Assembly (NCBI RefSeq): GCF_003067705.1
Contig: NZ_QANL01000002.1
Coordinates: 682,001 to 746,000, forward strand
Origin: Planctomonas deserti
Lineage (GTDB): Bacteria > Actinomycetota > Actinomycetes > Actinomycetales > Microbacteriaceae
Reading direction: 5' to 3'
Length of the DNA stretch: 64,000 nucleotides
Shown: one piece after another, positions 9,223 through 17,919 of the stretch
Layout: each line of letters begins with the position of its first letter
How positions within the stretch are numbered: the first letter of the stretch is position 1
Notes under the pieces: generated by a model
The model's input: only the letters and a program-made list of their open reading frames with translations
What the model was told of the DNA's origin: nothing
Databases searched by the model: none
Program-made: the position numbers and the translations under genes

Positions 9223-9302
9223 GAGCCCGGGGCCGCCACCTGGGCAGGAGCACGGGGTTCCGGCGGGCAGGGGCGCGGAGGGGGCTCCACAGGTCCGCTG
9301 CC

Positions 9303-9308
9303 TAGACT
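9303..9308 (+). promoter_or_regulatory. Putative -10 element (TAGACT), leaderless start
   Basis: TAGACT ends 7 nt before the ATG at 9316. Confidence 0.5.
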
Positions 9309-9315
9309 CGCGCGC

Positions 9316-9801
9316 ATGGGTCTCTCGGACATCTCCCTCACCCGCATCGACGGGTCCGCCACCTCGTTCGGCGAGTACGCCGACCGCGTCGTGCTCGTCG
9401 TCAACGTGGCATCGCGCTGCGGCCTCGCGCCGCAGTACGAGAAGCTCGAGCAGCTGCAGCGCACCTACGGCGACCGCGGCTTCACGGTGCTCGGCTTCCC
9501 CAGCAACCAGTTCCTGCAGGAGCTCGGCAGCGAGGAGAAGATCGCCGAGTACTGCTCGGCCACCTGGGGCGTGACCTTCCCGATGTTCGAGCGGGTGCGG
9601 GTCAACGGCCGGTCGCAGCACCCGCTCTACGCCGAGTTGACCAAGACGAAGGATGCCGCGGGCAAGGCCGGGCGCGTCACCTGGAACTTCGAGAAGTTCC
9701 TCGTCACGCCCACCGGCGAGGTGCACCGGTTCCGACCAAGCGTCGAGCCGGACGCGCCCGAGCTCATCGCCGCCCTGGAGGCGGCGCTGCCCGCCGCCTG
9801 A
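9316..9801 (+). CDS. Glutathione peroxidase family thiol peroxidase
   Basis: 161 residues, the usual size for a bacterial Gpx. The peroxidatic residue is Cys35 in NVASRCGL, with the supporting catalytic Gln in FPSNQF and the Trp-Asn pair in TWNFEKFLV. Bacterial Cys-type enzymes of this family mostly use thioredoxin or other thiols rather than glutathione to reduce peroxides; the true reductant here is not shown, and actinobacteria use mycothiol. It stands alone, and its end faces the end of efeB across a family A repeat cluster. Confidence 0.93.
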   Translation: MGLSDISLTRIDGSATSFGEYADRVVLVVNVASRCGLAPQYEKLEQLQRTYGDRGFTVLGFPSNQFLQELGSEEKIAEYCSATWGVTFPMFERVRVNGRSQHPLYAELTKTKDAAGKAGRVTWNFEKFLVTPTGEVHRFRPSVEPDAPELIAALEAALPAA

Positions 9802-9850
9802 GCCCGCTCGCCTCCGTGCACGCGGTGAGCCCGCACCTCCGCTGAGCTGA

Positions 9851-10012
9851 CACGATCACTGAGCTCGTGGGGGCGGCATCCGCTGTGGAGGCGTCCCTTC
9901 GACAGGCTCAGGGACCGTGATGTTGCGCCGTCGTACGCTCAGCAGACACGGTCGCTGAGCTCGTCGAAGCGACATCCGTTGCGGTGGTGTCCCTTGGACA
10001 GGTTGAGGGGCC
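9851..10012. repeat. Family A dispersed repeat cluster (gpx/efeB convergent gap)
   Basis: Holds a degenerate fragment at 9851-9870, a full inverted copy at 9893-9916 (GTCCCT-type arms), a full direct copy at 9950-9973 (GTCGCT-type arms) and a degenerate inverted copy at 9989-10012. It fills most of the 241-bp gap between the convergent gpx and efeB genes, in which no gene is seen. Confidence 0.88.
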
Positions 10013-10042
10013 GTGCTGTTGTGCCTACGAACGACGCGGCGG

Positions 10043-11326
10043 TCAGTCGCCGAAGAGGGTTGCGCCGACGTAGGAGCCCTTCCTGGCCCCCGGGGGCACG
10101 GCGAAGATGCCGGAGCCCACGTGCCTCAGGTACTCGTTCATGGCGTCGTTCTCGGCCAGCCGCTGCTGGATCGGGATGAACTGGCGGCGAGGATCGCTCT
10201 GGAAGCAGACGAAGAACATGCCGGCGTTCAGCCGGCCCAGGTCGTCGTTGCCGTCGACGAAGTTGTAGCCGCGGCGCAGCAGCATCGCCCCGCCGTTCGC
10301 GCCCGGGTGGGCAAGCCGCACGTGGGCGTCGCGGTCGATGAGCGGCGCGTCGCCGCGGCCCGTGGCGGAGAAGTCCGGCGCGGTGGACTCCTCGCCGCCG
10401 GACAGCGGAGCGCCGGTGCCCTTGGTCCGGCCGACCACCCGCTCCTGCTCGCGGAGTGACGCGCGGTCCCAGGTCTCGATCGTCATGCGGATCTTGCGCG
10501 CCACCAGGTAGCTGCCGCCGACCATCCAGGACGCCGCGTCCCCGGGCGACACCCAGACGTGGTCGTCCACGAGGCCGGTGTCCTCCGCCTTCACGTTGGC
10601 GGTGCCGTCCTTGAAGCCGAAGAGGTTGCGTGGGGTCGCCTGCGCGCGGCTCGTGGACGACGTGCGGCCGAACCCCAGCTGCGACCAGCGCAGGGCGGCG
10701 CGGCCGAAGGCGATGCGGGAGAGGTTGCGGATGGCGTGCACCGCGACCTGCGGGTCATCGCTGCAGGCCTGGATGCAGAGGTCGCCGCCGACGAGCGTGT
10801 CCACGAGCGCGTCGCCCGGGAACGCGGGCAGATCCACGAGCGCGTCCGGTCGCCGAGCGGCGATGCCGAAGCGATCCCGGCCGTCCAGGGCGGTGAACAG
10901 CGTCGGCCCGAAGCCGATCGTGATGGTGAGCGACGACGCGGGGAGGTCGAGCGCCTCGCCGGTGTCCTCCGGCGGGGCGTCGTACGGGCCGTCGACCGGC
11001 CCGTACTCGCCGGCGCTGCGTCCGGCCGTCATGCGCGCGGCCGCGTCGCTCCAGTCCCAGAGCAGCTCGACGAGCTCGGCGCGCGTGATGTCGGCGACGT
11101 CGAACGAGGCGAAGTGCAGCCGGTCCTGGGCGGGCGTCACGATGCCCGACTGGTGGCGGGCGTAGAACGGATGGACGGTGGAGGCGGGGGTGGCGCCGGA
11201 CGCGAGCGCCATGGCCGCGCGGTCCGTTCCCGCCCCGGCGCCCGCGCCGACGACCCCGGCGCCGGCCAGCCCGAGCAGACCGCGCCGGGAGAGGCCGCGG
11301 CGCTCGCCCTCGGGCCCGGCGCGCAT
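10043..11326 (-). CDS. efeB: DyP-type heme peroxidase / deferrochelatase EfeB, Tat-exported
   Basis: 427 residues. It begins with a twin-arginine signal (RRGLSRRGLLGLAGAGVVGAG), so it is exported folded. The DyP signature GFKDGTAN carries the distal Asp240; the likely proximal heme His lies in HVRLAHPGAN, followed by RRGYNFVDG. EfeB acts with EfeU and EfeO in iron uptake and oxidises ferrous iron or releases iron from heme. It is the last gene of efeUOB; its ATG overlaps the efeO stop (TGATG). The gene is intact. Confidence 0.95.
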   Translation of the reverse strand: MRAGPEGERRGLSRRGLLGLAGAGVVGAGAGAGTDRAAMALASGATPASTVHPFYARHQSGIVTPAQDRLHFASFDVADITRAELVELLWDWSDAAARMTAGRSAGEYGPVDGPYDAPPEDTGEALDLPASSLTITIGFGPTLFTALDGRDRFGIAARRPDALVDLPAFPGDALVDTLVGGDLCIQACSDDPQVAVHAIRNLSRIAFGRAALRWSQLGFGRTSSTSRAQATPRNLFGFKDGTANVKAEDTGLVDDHVWVSPGDAASWMVGGSYLVARKIRMTIETWDRASLREQERVVGRTKGTGAPLSGGEESTAPDFSATGRGDAPLIDRDAHVRLAHPGANGGAMLLRRGYNFVDGNDDLGRLNAGMFFVCFQSDPRRQFIPIQQRLAENDAMNEYLRHVGSGIFAVPPGARKGSYVGATLFGD

Positions 11327-12516
11327 CAGCCGACGAGCACGGCGGTGAGCGTGCTGAGCGGCTCGGCGAGGGCGTTGACCCCGTCCGCCAGCTCCTTCAC
11401 CTGCGCCGTGCTGAGGTCGGTGTAGGAGGCGAAGCCGCTCTCCAGCGAGCCGTAGGCGGAGAGCTGGCGCTCGAGCGCCGCGAAGCGGGCGTCGAGGCGG
11501 GTGGCCAGCTCGCCGTCCTTCTGCTCGACGATGGGCCGCACGCCGTCGAAGGCGACCCGGGCGCCTTCGAGGTTGGCCTGGAAGTCCCAGAGGTCGGTGT
11601 GCGACCAGATCTCCTCCTCGCCGGTGATCTTGCCGGAGGCGACCTCGTCGAGCAGACCGACGGCGCCGTTGCTGATCGAGTCGATGGGCACCTCGAACGC
11701 CTCGTCGTGCACGGCGTCGTAGAGCCCCTGCGTGTCGGCGACGAGCAGGTCGGCGAAGCGGGCGCGGTCCGCGGCGGACAGCGGCGTGTACTCGGCGCCG
11801 CCGTTCTCGGCCGCGGCCGGGGGCCAGAGGTCCTTCTCAATGCGGTGCCAGCCGGTCCACTCGTCGCCCTCCGGCACGTCCGCCTCGCGGAAGTCGAGCT
11901 TCGGGTCGAGGTCGCCGAAGGACTCGGCGATGGGCTCGATCCGCTCGTAATGGGCCCGGCTGGGCGCGTAGAGGGAGCGCGCGGTGTCGTCGTCGCCGGC
12001 CCGGTAGGCGTCCGCGAACGATCGGGTCGCGGTCACCAGCTGGCCGACCTGATCCTTTACGTAGGCGACGTATTCCGCGGCCGCCTTCTCGCCCTGGGCC
12101 TCGAGGTCTCCCGTCAGCTGGATCTCGGCGCCCGAGTCCGTGACGGTGAACGCCTTCCTGCCGACGCCGTCGCCCACCATGCCCGGCTTGCACACGGTGA
12201 AGTACTCGCCCGGCCGGGCCTGGACCGTGAGGGTGCGGGTGATGCCGGGACCGATGTTCTCCACCTCGCCGACGATGCGCAGACCGTCCTCGGCGAGCAG
12301 GTAGAACTCGGTGACCTGGTCGGTGTCGTTCGAGACGGAGAAGGAGAGCGGCCCGCTCGGCGCCTCGGCCGCGTCGACGGTGCAGTCGTCCGCACTGCTC
12401 GTGACGGCGAGCGGAGCGGACGCGTCCCCGCCGGCGGGCGCGTTCGCGGTGCACGCGGTGAGCGGCAGGACGCAGAGCACGGCGGCGACGGTGAGCGCGG
12501 AGGGGCGGGGCGACAT
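11326..12516 (-). CDS. efeO: EfeO iron-uptake lipoprotein (cupredoxin-like plus M75 domain)
   Basis: 396 residues. A lipoprotein signal ends in the lipobox LTAC (Cys22), so it is anchored outside the membrane. Residues ~40-135 form a cupredoxin-like EfeO-N domain; the rest is the M75 peptidase-like helical domain with the HxxE metal motif in GWHRIEKDLW. EfeO captures iron and passes it to the EfeU permease. Second gene of the operon, 100 bp after efeU and coupled to efeB. Confidence 0.93.
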   Translation of the reverse strand: MSPRPSALTVAAVLCVLPLTACTANAPAGGDASAPLAVTSSADDCTVDAAEAPSGPLSFSVSNDTDQVTEFYLLAEDGLRIVGEVENIGPGITRTLTVQARPGEYFTVCKPGMVGDGVGRKAFTVTDSGAEIQLTGDLEAQGEKAAAEYVAYVKDQVGQLVTATRSFADAYRAGDDDTARSLYAPSRAHYERIEPIAESFGDLDPKLDFREADVPEGDEWTGWHRIEKDLWPPAAAENGGAEYTPLSAADRARFADLLVADTQGLYDAVHDEAFEVPIDSISNGAVGLLDEVASGKITGEEEIWSHTDLWDFQANLEGARVAFDGVRPIVEQKDGELATRLDARFAALERQLSAYGSLESGFASYTDLSTAQVKELADGVNALAEPLSTLTAVLVG

Positions 12517-12570
12517 AGGACTCCTGGGGATGCGGGATTGTGGGTGGAGGGCCGGGATGAGGGGCCGGGG

Positions 12571-12610
12571 GCGGGGCCGGCTCAGTGGGGGCGGGGCCGG
12601 CTCAGTGGGG
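12571..12610. repeat. 20-bp perfect tandem duplication in the efeU-efeO spacer
   Basis: Two adjacent identical 20-bp units (GCGGGGCCGGCTCAGTGGGG) lie in the 100-bp G-rich gap between efeU and efeO. Probably replication slippage; no function seen. Confidence 0.85.
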
Positions 12611-12616
12611 CCGGGG

Positions 12617-13492
12617 TCACAGGGCCGGCGTGGCGGGGGCGGGGTACGCGGCGGGGGAGCGGTCAGCGGTCGCGGGTCCCGCTGGGCGGCGCCTCCCGCG
12701 GACGGCGCGGGCGAACAGCGCGAGGGCGGGCACGGCGTATGCCAGCCAGGCCGCGGCTTCCAGCCACGTCGTCGCCGGCGAGAAATTCACGGTCCCCTTG
12801 AGCAGCGTGCCGTACCAGCTGTCGGGCGGGATGGCCGCGCTCACGTCGAAGGCGAGGGCGTGCAGCCCGGGCAGGATGCCCGCCTCCTGCAGGTCGTGCA
12901 CGCCGTAGGAGAGCACGCCCGCCGCGACGACGAGCAGCGCGGCCCCGGTGCAGGTGAAGAACGTGGCGAGGTTGACCCGGACGAAGCCGCGGTAGATGAG
13001 GTAGCCGAGCACGACCGCGGTGGCGATGCCCGACGCGGCGCCGACGAGCGGCATCGTCGTCGATCCCGTGGCCTGCACCGCGGCCCAGAGGAACAGGGCC
13101 GTCTCGATGCCCTCGCGGCCCACCGCGAGGAAGGCCACGAGCACGATGCCCCAGCCCGCGCCGAGCAGGGCTCGGTCGACGTCGCTCGCGATATGCCGCT
13201 TCAGGTCCTTCGCCGCGCGCAGCATCCAGAACACCATCCAGGTGACGAAGCCCGCGGCGACGATGGACAGCGAGCCGCCGATGGCCTCCTGCGCCTCGAA
13301 CGTGAGCCCGTACGCGCCGTAGGTCAGCACGGCTCCGAGGGCGAGCGAGACGAGCACCGCGAGCGCGACGCCGGCCCACAGCCGGCCGAGCACATCACGC
13401 CGCCGCAGCTTCACGATGTACGACACGAGGATGCCCACCACCAGCGCGGCCTCGAGACCCTCGCGGAGGCCGATCAGGAAGTTGGCGAGCAC
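12617..13492 (-). CDS. efeU: EfeU/FTR1 family ferrous/ferric iron permease
   Basis: 291 residues with about seven membrane helices. Both iron-coordinating motifs are present: REGLE at residues 10-14 and REGIE at 126-130. EfeU is the inner-membrane channel of the EfeUOB system. As in other actinobacteria the order is efeU-efeO-efeB. An IdeR/DtxR-like box lies 36 bp before the ATG, indicating iron repression (inference). The C-terminus is basic and Pro-rich. Confidence 0.95.
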   Translation of the reverse strand: MLANFLIGLREGLEAALVVGILVSYIVKLRRRDVLGRLWAGVALAVLVSLALGAVLTYGAYGLTFEAQEAIGGSLSIVAAGFVTWMVFWMLRAAKDLKRHIASDVDRALLGAGWGIVLVAFLAVGREGIETALFLWAAVQATGSTTMPLVGAASGIATAVVLGYLIYRGFVRVNLATFFTCTGAALLVVAAGVLSYGVHDLQEAGILPGLHALAFDVSAAIPPDSWYGTLLKGTVNFSPATTWLEAAAWLAYAVPALALFARAVRGRRRPAGPATADRSPAAYPAPATPAL

Positions 13493-13527
13493 GCGTCGCT
13501 CCGCTCTAGATCGGGGGAAGGGGAAAG

Positions 13528-13546
13528 GTTGGTAAGGCTTACCTTA
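13528..13546. promoter_or_regulatory. IdeR/DtxR-type iron box upstream of efeUOB
   Basis: GTTGGTAAGGCTTACCTTA matches the IdeR/DtxR consensus TWAGGTWAGSCTWACCTWA at 17 of 19 positions, including the perfect core GGTAAGGCTTACC. It lies 36 bp upstream of efeU and 137 bp upstream of the divergent MshB-like gene. Confidence 0.82.
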
Positions 13547-13669
13547 CGTCGAGCCGACTGTAGTGGTCGTCGCGGACCCTGTCCAGACGGAACCGCCCGT
13601 TCCCGTCCCGCGCGGCCGTCCGGGTTCCCTCGAACCCGGCCGTCCAGGTTCGCTCCGGCCGGGCCCGGG

Positions 13670-13675
13670 TAGGCT
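13670..13675 (+). promoter_or_regulatory. Putative -10 element (TAGGCT), leaderless start
   Basis: TAGGCT ends 7 nt before the ATG at 13683. Confidence 0.5.
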
Positions 13676-13682
13676 CGGCCGG

Positions 13683-14900
13683 ATGGAAACTCGAGGGCGC
13701 ACGGAGCACATCGTGTTCGTGCACGCCCACCCCGACGACGAGACCATCGAGACCGGTGGCACGATCGCCCAGCTCCTCGCCGACGGCGTCGGCGTGACGG
13801 TGCTCACGGCCACCCGCGGCGAGCGGGGAGAGGTCATCCCGGACGACCTGGCTCACCTGCGCGACGATCAGGCGGCCCTCGCCTGCTACAGGGAGGGCGA
13901 GCTCGCCGAGGCCATGCGCGCGCTCGGCGTGCGCGACCACCGCTACCTCGGGTCCTCGGGGGCCCGCGCGGCCGGGCTCGAGGAGCGCCGCTACACCGAT
14001 TCCGGCATGCGCTGGGGGAGCGACGGGCATCCGGCGCCGATCGAGCCGCTGGCGCCCGACGCCCTCACCGCCACGGACCGTCGGGAGGTCGCCCGCGACG
14101 TGCTCGCCGTGCTGCGGGACACGGACGCCACGGCGGTGGTGACCTACAACGACTTCGGCGGCTACGGGCATCCCGACCACATCGCCATCCAGCGGGCGGC
14201 CGTGCTCGCGGCGCGCGACGCCGCGCTGCCGGCCTTCGCCGTGGAGACGCCCCTGTCGATCGCCGACGCGAGCTATCGCGCGGTCCGCGAGGCCGGCTAC
14301 TTCGAGCCGCCGCGCCACCACGACGCGGTCGCGCTCGACGACTCGCTCGTGCCCATCCGCATCGACGTGTCGGCCCAGCTGCCCAGGAAGATCGCCGCGC
14401 TGCGGGCGCACCGCACCCAGGTCGTGGTCACCGACGGCCAGTTCGGGCTGTCCAACGGGGTCGGCCGGGTGATCGCCGATGTCGAGTGCTACCGACCGCT
14501 CCGGGTGCCCGAGCGTCCGTCGCCTCGGGAGCCGATCCAGCAGCGGCTGCTCGGCTACGCCTTCGCCGCGCTCGCGGGCGTGGTCGTGGGCCTGCTCGGC
14601 ACCGCGGCGCACCGGTTCTCGCCCGTGCTCCTCGGGATCCCCGTGCCGCTCGGACTCGGCCTGGGGCTCGCGGCGGTGGCCGCGTTGCTGCTCGGCCTGC
14701 GCGCCGTGCTGCCCAGCCGCACGCACGCGGTGGCCGCCGCGGTGGGACTGCTCGCGGCCATCGTCGTGCTGTCGCTGCCCGGTCCGGGTGGCTCCGTGCT
14801 GTTCCCGGACAGCCCGCTCAGCATCGTCTGGACCTTCGCGCCCGCGGTGATCGCCGTGCTCGTGCTCGCGTGGCCACGGCTGCCCGACCGCCGCGGATAG
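13683..14900 (+). CDS. PIG-L/MshB-like zinc deacetylase fused to a C-terminal membrane domain
   Basis: 405 residues. The first ~285 residues are a LmbE/PIG-L deacetylase with the zinc motif A15HPDDE20 and H163PDH166, as in MshB, which deacetylates GlcNAc-inositol in mycothiol synthesis. From ~residue 285 four hydrophobic helices follow (GYAFAALAGVVVGLLG to FAPAVIAVLVLAW), resembling a separate small membrane protein often encoded after mshB in related genomes (from memory). So this looks like a fusion. It lies directly upstream of fdxA and dapC, a common actinobacterial order. MshB itself is likely, but other PIG-L deacetylases cannot be excluded. Confidence 0.83.
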   Translation: METRGRTEHIVFVHAHPDDETIETGGTIAQLLADGVGVTVLTATRGERGEVIPDDLAHLRDDQAALACYREGELAEAMRALGVRDHRYLGSSGARAAGLEERRYTDSGMRWGSDGHPAPIEPLAPDALTATDRREVARDVLAVLRDTDATAVVTYNDFGGYGHPDHIAIQRAAVLAARDAALPAFAVETPLSIADASYRAVREAGYFEPPRHHDAVALDDSLVPIRIDVSAQLPRKIAALRAHRTQVVVTDGQFGLSNGVGRVIADVECYRPLRVPERPSPREPIQQRLLGYAFAALAGVVVGLLGTAAHRFSPVLLGIPVPLGLGLGLAAVAALLLGLRAVLPSRTHAVAAAVGLLAAIVVLSLPGPGGSVLFPDSPLSIVWTFAPAVIAVLVLAWPRLPDRRG

Positions 14901-14940
14901 ACTTGGGGAAGCCAGGAACTGTGAAGGGAACGCGACCGAA

Positions 14941-15258
14941 TTGACCTATGTCATCGCCCTGCCCTGTGTGGACGTCAAGGACCGCGCCTGCATCGACGAG
15001 TGTCCCGTCGACTGCATCTACGAGGGTGAGCGTTCCCTCTACATCCAGCCCGACGAGTGCGTGGACTGCGGCGCCTGCGAGCCGGTCTGCCCGGTCGAGG
15101 CCATTTACTACGAGGACGACCTGCCCGACAAGTGGGCGGACTACTACAAGGCCAACGTCGAGTTCTTCGACGACATCGGCTCGCCCGGTGGAGCGGCCAA
15201 GGTGGGCGTGATCCACAAGGACCACGCCCTCATCGCGGCCCTGCCGCCGCAGGCCTAG
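14941..15258 (+). CDS. fdxA: Ferredoxin FdxA, 7Fe type
   Basis: 105 residues, starting at TTG 14941 with AAGGGA ten bases upstream; TYVIALPCVDVKDRACIDECPVD is the usual N-terminus, which fixes the start. Cysteines of one 3Fe-4S and one 4Fe-4S site are in CIDECPVDC and CVDCGACEPVCPVE. It is a small cytosolic electron carrier. It sits between the MshB-like gene (41-bp gap) and dapC (3-bp gap), so dapC is probably co-transcribed. Confidence 0.96.
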   Translation: MTYVIALPCVDVKDRACIDECPVDCIYEGERSLYIQPDECVDCGACEPVCPVEAIYYEDDLPDKWADYYKANVEFFDDIGSPGGAAKVGVIHKDHALIAALPPQA

Positions 15259-15261
15259 CCG

Positions 15262-16380
15262 GTGCTCGGAGAACTCCCCGACTACCCCTGGGATCGGGTC
15301 GCCCCCTACGCGGACCGCGCCCGTCGTCATCCCGGCGGCATCGTGGACCTGTCCATCGGGTCGCCCGTCGACCCGACGCCGGAGCTCATCCGCGCCGCGC
15401 TCGCCGAGGCGACGGATGCGCACGCGTACCCGACCACGGTCGGCACCCCCGAGCTCCGCGCTGCCATCGTCGACTGGTTCGCGCGCAGGCGCGGCGTCAC
15501 CATCGGCGAGGACGCGGTGCTGCCGACCATCGGGTCCAAGGAGATGGTGGCGTGGCTGCCGTTCATACTCGGCCTCGGTGAGGGTGACGTCGTCGTGCAG
15601 CCCACCGTGGCCTACCCGACCTACGCCATCGGTGCGACGCTCGCCGGCGCGCGGGCCGTCGCGAGCGACGACCCGGCGGAGTGGCCCGCGGGGACGAAGC
15701 TCGTCTGGCTCAACAGCCCGTCGAACCCCGACGGCCGGGTGCTCGGGATCGATGAACTGCGGGCCGCCGTGGAGCGCGCCCGCGAGCTCGGTGCGGTGAT
15801 CGCCAGCGACGAGTGCTACGCCGAGCTCGGCTGGGGCGCCTGGTCGGGGGAGGCCACGCCGAGCATCCTCGACCCGCGCGTCGTCGGCGACGACCACGCC
15901 GGAGTGCTCGCCCTCTACTCGCTGAGCAAGCAGTCCAACCTCGCCGGCTACCGGGCCGGCATCATCGCCGGTAGCGGCGACCTGATCGACCGCATCGTGC
16001 GGGTCCGCAAGCACGCGGGGCTCATGGTGCCCGCGCCGCTTCAGCACGCCATGGCCGTGGCCTTCGGCAACGACGAGCACGTCGCCCAGCAGCGCGAGCG
16101 CTACCGCGCCCGGCGGGAGCTCCTGCTTCCCGCCCTCGAGGCACACGGCCTGCGCGTCGACGGCAGCGAGGGGGGCCTCTACCTCTGGGCGACGGCGGGA
16201 GTCGACGCCTGGCAGACCATGGGCGAGCTCGCCGATCTCGGCATCCTCGCCGGACCCGGACCGTTCTACGGCGACGCGTCGCCCGAGCACGTGCGGCTCT
16301 CGCTCACCGCGACCGACGAGCGCATCGCCGCCGCCGCGGAACGGCTGTCCGCGGCGCGCGCGATGCCGGGCCGGCACTAG
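15262..16380 (+). CDS. dapC: Succinyldiaminopimelate transaminase
   Basis: 372 residues, class I/II aminotransferase fold. SIGSPVDPTPE near the N-terminus, NSPSNPDGRV in the middle and Lys223 in YSLSKQSNLAGYRAG (Schiff-base lysine) identify the actinobacterial DapC branch. It transaminates N-succinyl-2-amino-6-ketopimelate to N-succinyl-LL-diaminopimelate, the step between the DapD and DapE reactions, both encoded within 7 kb. GTG start at 15262, three bases after fdxA. Supplies lysine and peptidoglycan precursors. Confidence 0.93.
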   Translation: MLGELPDYPWDRVAPYADRARRHPGGIVDLSIGSPVDPTPELIRAALAEATDAHAYPTTVGTPELRAAIVDWFARRRGVTIGEDAVLPTIGSKEMVAWLPFILGLGEGDVVVQPTVAYPTYAIGATLAGARAVASDDPAEWPAGTKLVWLNSPSNPDGRVLGIDELRAAVERARELGAVIASDECYAELGWGAWSGEATPSILDPRVVGDDHAGVLALYSLSKQSNLAGYRAGIIAGSGDLIDRIVRVRKHAGLMVPAPLQHAMAVAFGNDEHVAQQRERYRARRELLLPALEAHGLRVDGSEGGLYLWATAGVDAWQTMGELADLGILAGPGPFYGDASPEHVRLSLTATDERIAAAAERLSAARAMPGRH

Positions 16381-16458
16381 CGCGAGAGCTCACGCGGCGA
16401 GGGGCGGGGACGGCCGGAAGGACGACTCCTCCAACCGATTCCCCCGAGCGTTGGCGGA

Positions 16459-16473
16459 TGCACCAGTGGTGCA
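16459..16473. promoter_or_regulatory. 15-bp perfect palindrome upstream of gltA
   Basis: TGCACCAGTGGTGCA, 7-bp arms around one G, lies ~90 bp before the citrate synthase start and after the dapC stop. It is sized like an operator for a dimeric regulator. It does not match the GlxR or RamB consensus I know. Confidence 0.4.
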
Positions 16474-16563
16474 CGGCTCCGATTAGGCTGTAGTCGCCTG
16501 CCCCGTGGCCGCACCGCTGACGGGGCACAACGTTTTTTCCCCACCAATCAGCAAGGAGGCGCC

Positions 16564-17874
16564 GTGGTAGACGTCGCGCGGACACAGTCGGCAGGCGAGG
16601 GCGACAAGGCCACTCTGACCTACCCCGGCGGTACGGCCGAGTTCCCGATCCTCGGCGCCTCGCAGGGCGCGTCGGCGATCGACATCTCCAGCCTCACGAA
16701 GCAGACCGGGCTCACCACGCTGGACAACGGGTTCGTCAACACCGCGTCCACGCGCTCCGCCATCACCTACATCGACGGCGACGCCGGCATCCTGCGCTAC
16801 CGGGGCTATCCGATCGAGCAGGTCGCGACGCAGTCCACCTATCTCGAGACGGCGTGGCTGCTCATCCACGGCGAGCTGCCGACCGCGAGCGAGCTCGAGC
16901 GGTTCGACAGCGACATCCGCCGCCACACCCTGCTGCACGAGGACTTCAAGGGCCTGTTCCGGGCGCTGCCCACGAACGCCCACCCCATGTCGGTGCTGTC
17001 GAGCTGCGTATCCGCGCTCTCCACCTACTACGAGGACTCGCTGAACCCGCAGGATCGGCACCAGGTCGAGGTCTCGACGCTGCGCCTCATCGCCAAGCTG
17101 CCCGTCATCGCCGCGTACTCCTACAAGAAGAGCGTCGGCCAGGCCTTCCTCTACCCGGACAACTCGCTGAGCTTCGTCGACAACTTCCTGCGCCTGAGCT
17201 TCGGCAACAACGCCGAGCCCTACGTCGTGAACCCCGTGGTCTCGAAGGCGCTCGAGCGGCTGCTCATCCTGCACGAGGACCACGAGCAGAACGCCTCGAC
17301 GTCGGCCGTGCGTCTTGTCGGCTCCACCGGCGCCAACATGTTCGCCTCGGTCTCCGCGGGCATCGACGCCCTCTTCGGCCCCAAGCACGGCGGCGCGAAC
17401 GAGGCCGTGCTCGCCATGCTGGCGAAGATCCGCGACTCCGGGGAGTCCGTCGACACCTTCGTCGAGCGGGTGAAGAACAAGGAGGACGGCGTGCGCCTCA
17501 TGGGCTTCGGCCACCGGGTGTACAAGAACTTCGACCCGCGCGCCCGGCTCGTCAAGGAGAGCGCCGACGAGGTGCTCGAGGCCCTCGGCATCTCGGACCC
17601 GCTGCTCGACATCGCGAAGGAGCTCGAGGCCGTCGCCCTCGCGGACGACTACTTCATCCAGCGCAAGCTGTACCCGAACGTCGACTTCTACACGGGCGTC
17701 ATCTACAAGGCCATGGGCTTCCCGACGCGCATGTTCACCGCGCTGTTCGCCATCGGGCGACTGCCCGGCTGGATCGCGCACTGGCGGGAGATGAACGAGG
17801 ACCCGGCGACGAAGATCGGCCGCCCGCAGCAGCTCTACGTCGGCGAGCCGGCGCGGGACTTCCCGCAGCGCTAG
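16564..17874 (+). CDS. gltA: Citrate synthase
   Basis: 436 residues, type II (hexameric, NADH-sensitive class) by length and N-terminal beta-domain (ATLTYPGGTAEFPIL-like opening, YIDGDAGILRYRGYPI). Active-site residues are seen in KHGGANEAV, GFGHRVYKNFDPRA and NVDFYTGVIYKAMGFP. It condenses oxaloacetate and acetyl-CoA as the entry step to the TCA cycle. GTG start at 16564 with a strong AAGGAGG seven bases upstream. Monocistronic, 183 bp after dapC. Confidence 0.97.
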   Translation: MVDVARTQSAGEGDKATLTYPGGTAEFPILGASQGASAIDISSLTKQTGLTTLDNGFVNTASTRSAITYIDGDAGILRYRGYPIEQVATQSTYLETAWLLIHGELPTASELERFDSDIRRHTLLHEDFKGLFRALPTNAHPMSVLSSCVSALSTYYEDSLNPQDRHQVEVSTLRLIAKLPVIAAYSYKKSVGQAFLYPDNSLSFVDNFLRLSFGNNAEPYVVNPVVSKALERLLILHEDHEQNASTSAVRLVGSTGANMFASVSAGIDALFGPKHGGANEAVLAMLAKIRDSGESVDTFVERVKNKEDGVRLMGFGHRVYKNFDPRARLVKESADEVLEALGISDPLLDIAKELEAVALADDYFIQRKLYPNVDFYTGVIYKAMGFPTRMFTALFAIGRLPGWIAHWREMNEDPATKIGRPQQLYVGEPARDFPQR

Positions 17875-17881
17875 GACCCGG

Positions 17882-17915
17882 CCGAGCCGGTGTTCCTGCC
17901 GGTCGCTGGGCTCGG
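17882..17915. terminator. Hairpin between convergent gltA and kinase-like gene
   Basis: CCGAGCC at 17882-17888 pairs with GGCTCGG at 17909-17915, with an inner CCGG/CCGG pair. There is no T tract, so it is only a candidate bidirectional terminator. Confidence 0.4.
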
Positions 17916-17919
17916 GGTC

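Noticed and set aside
9078-9464. N-terminal extension of the PLP decarboxylase frame
   Set aside because: It would translate a family B repeat and overlap the peroxidase gene; homology begins at about 9077.
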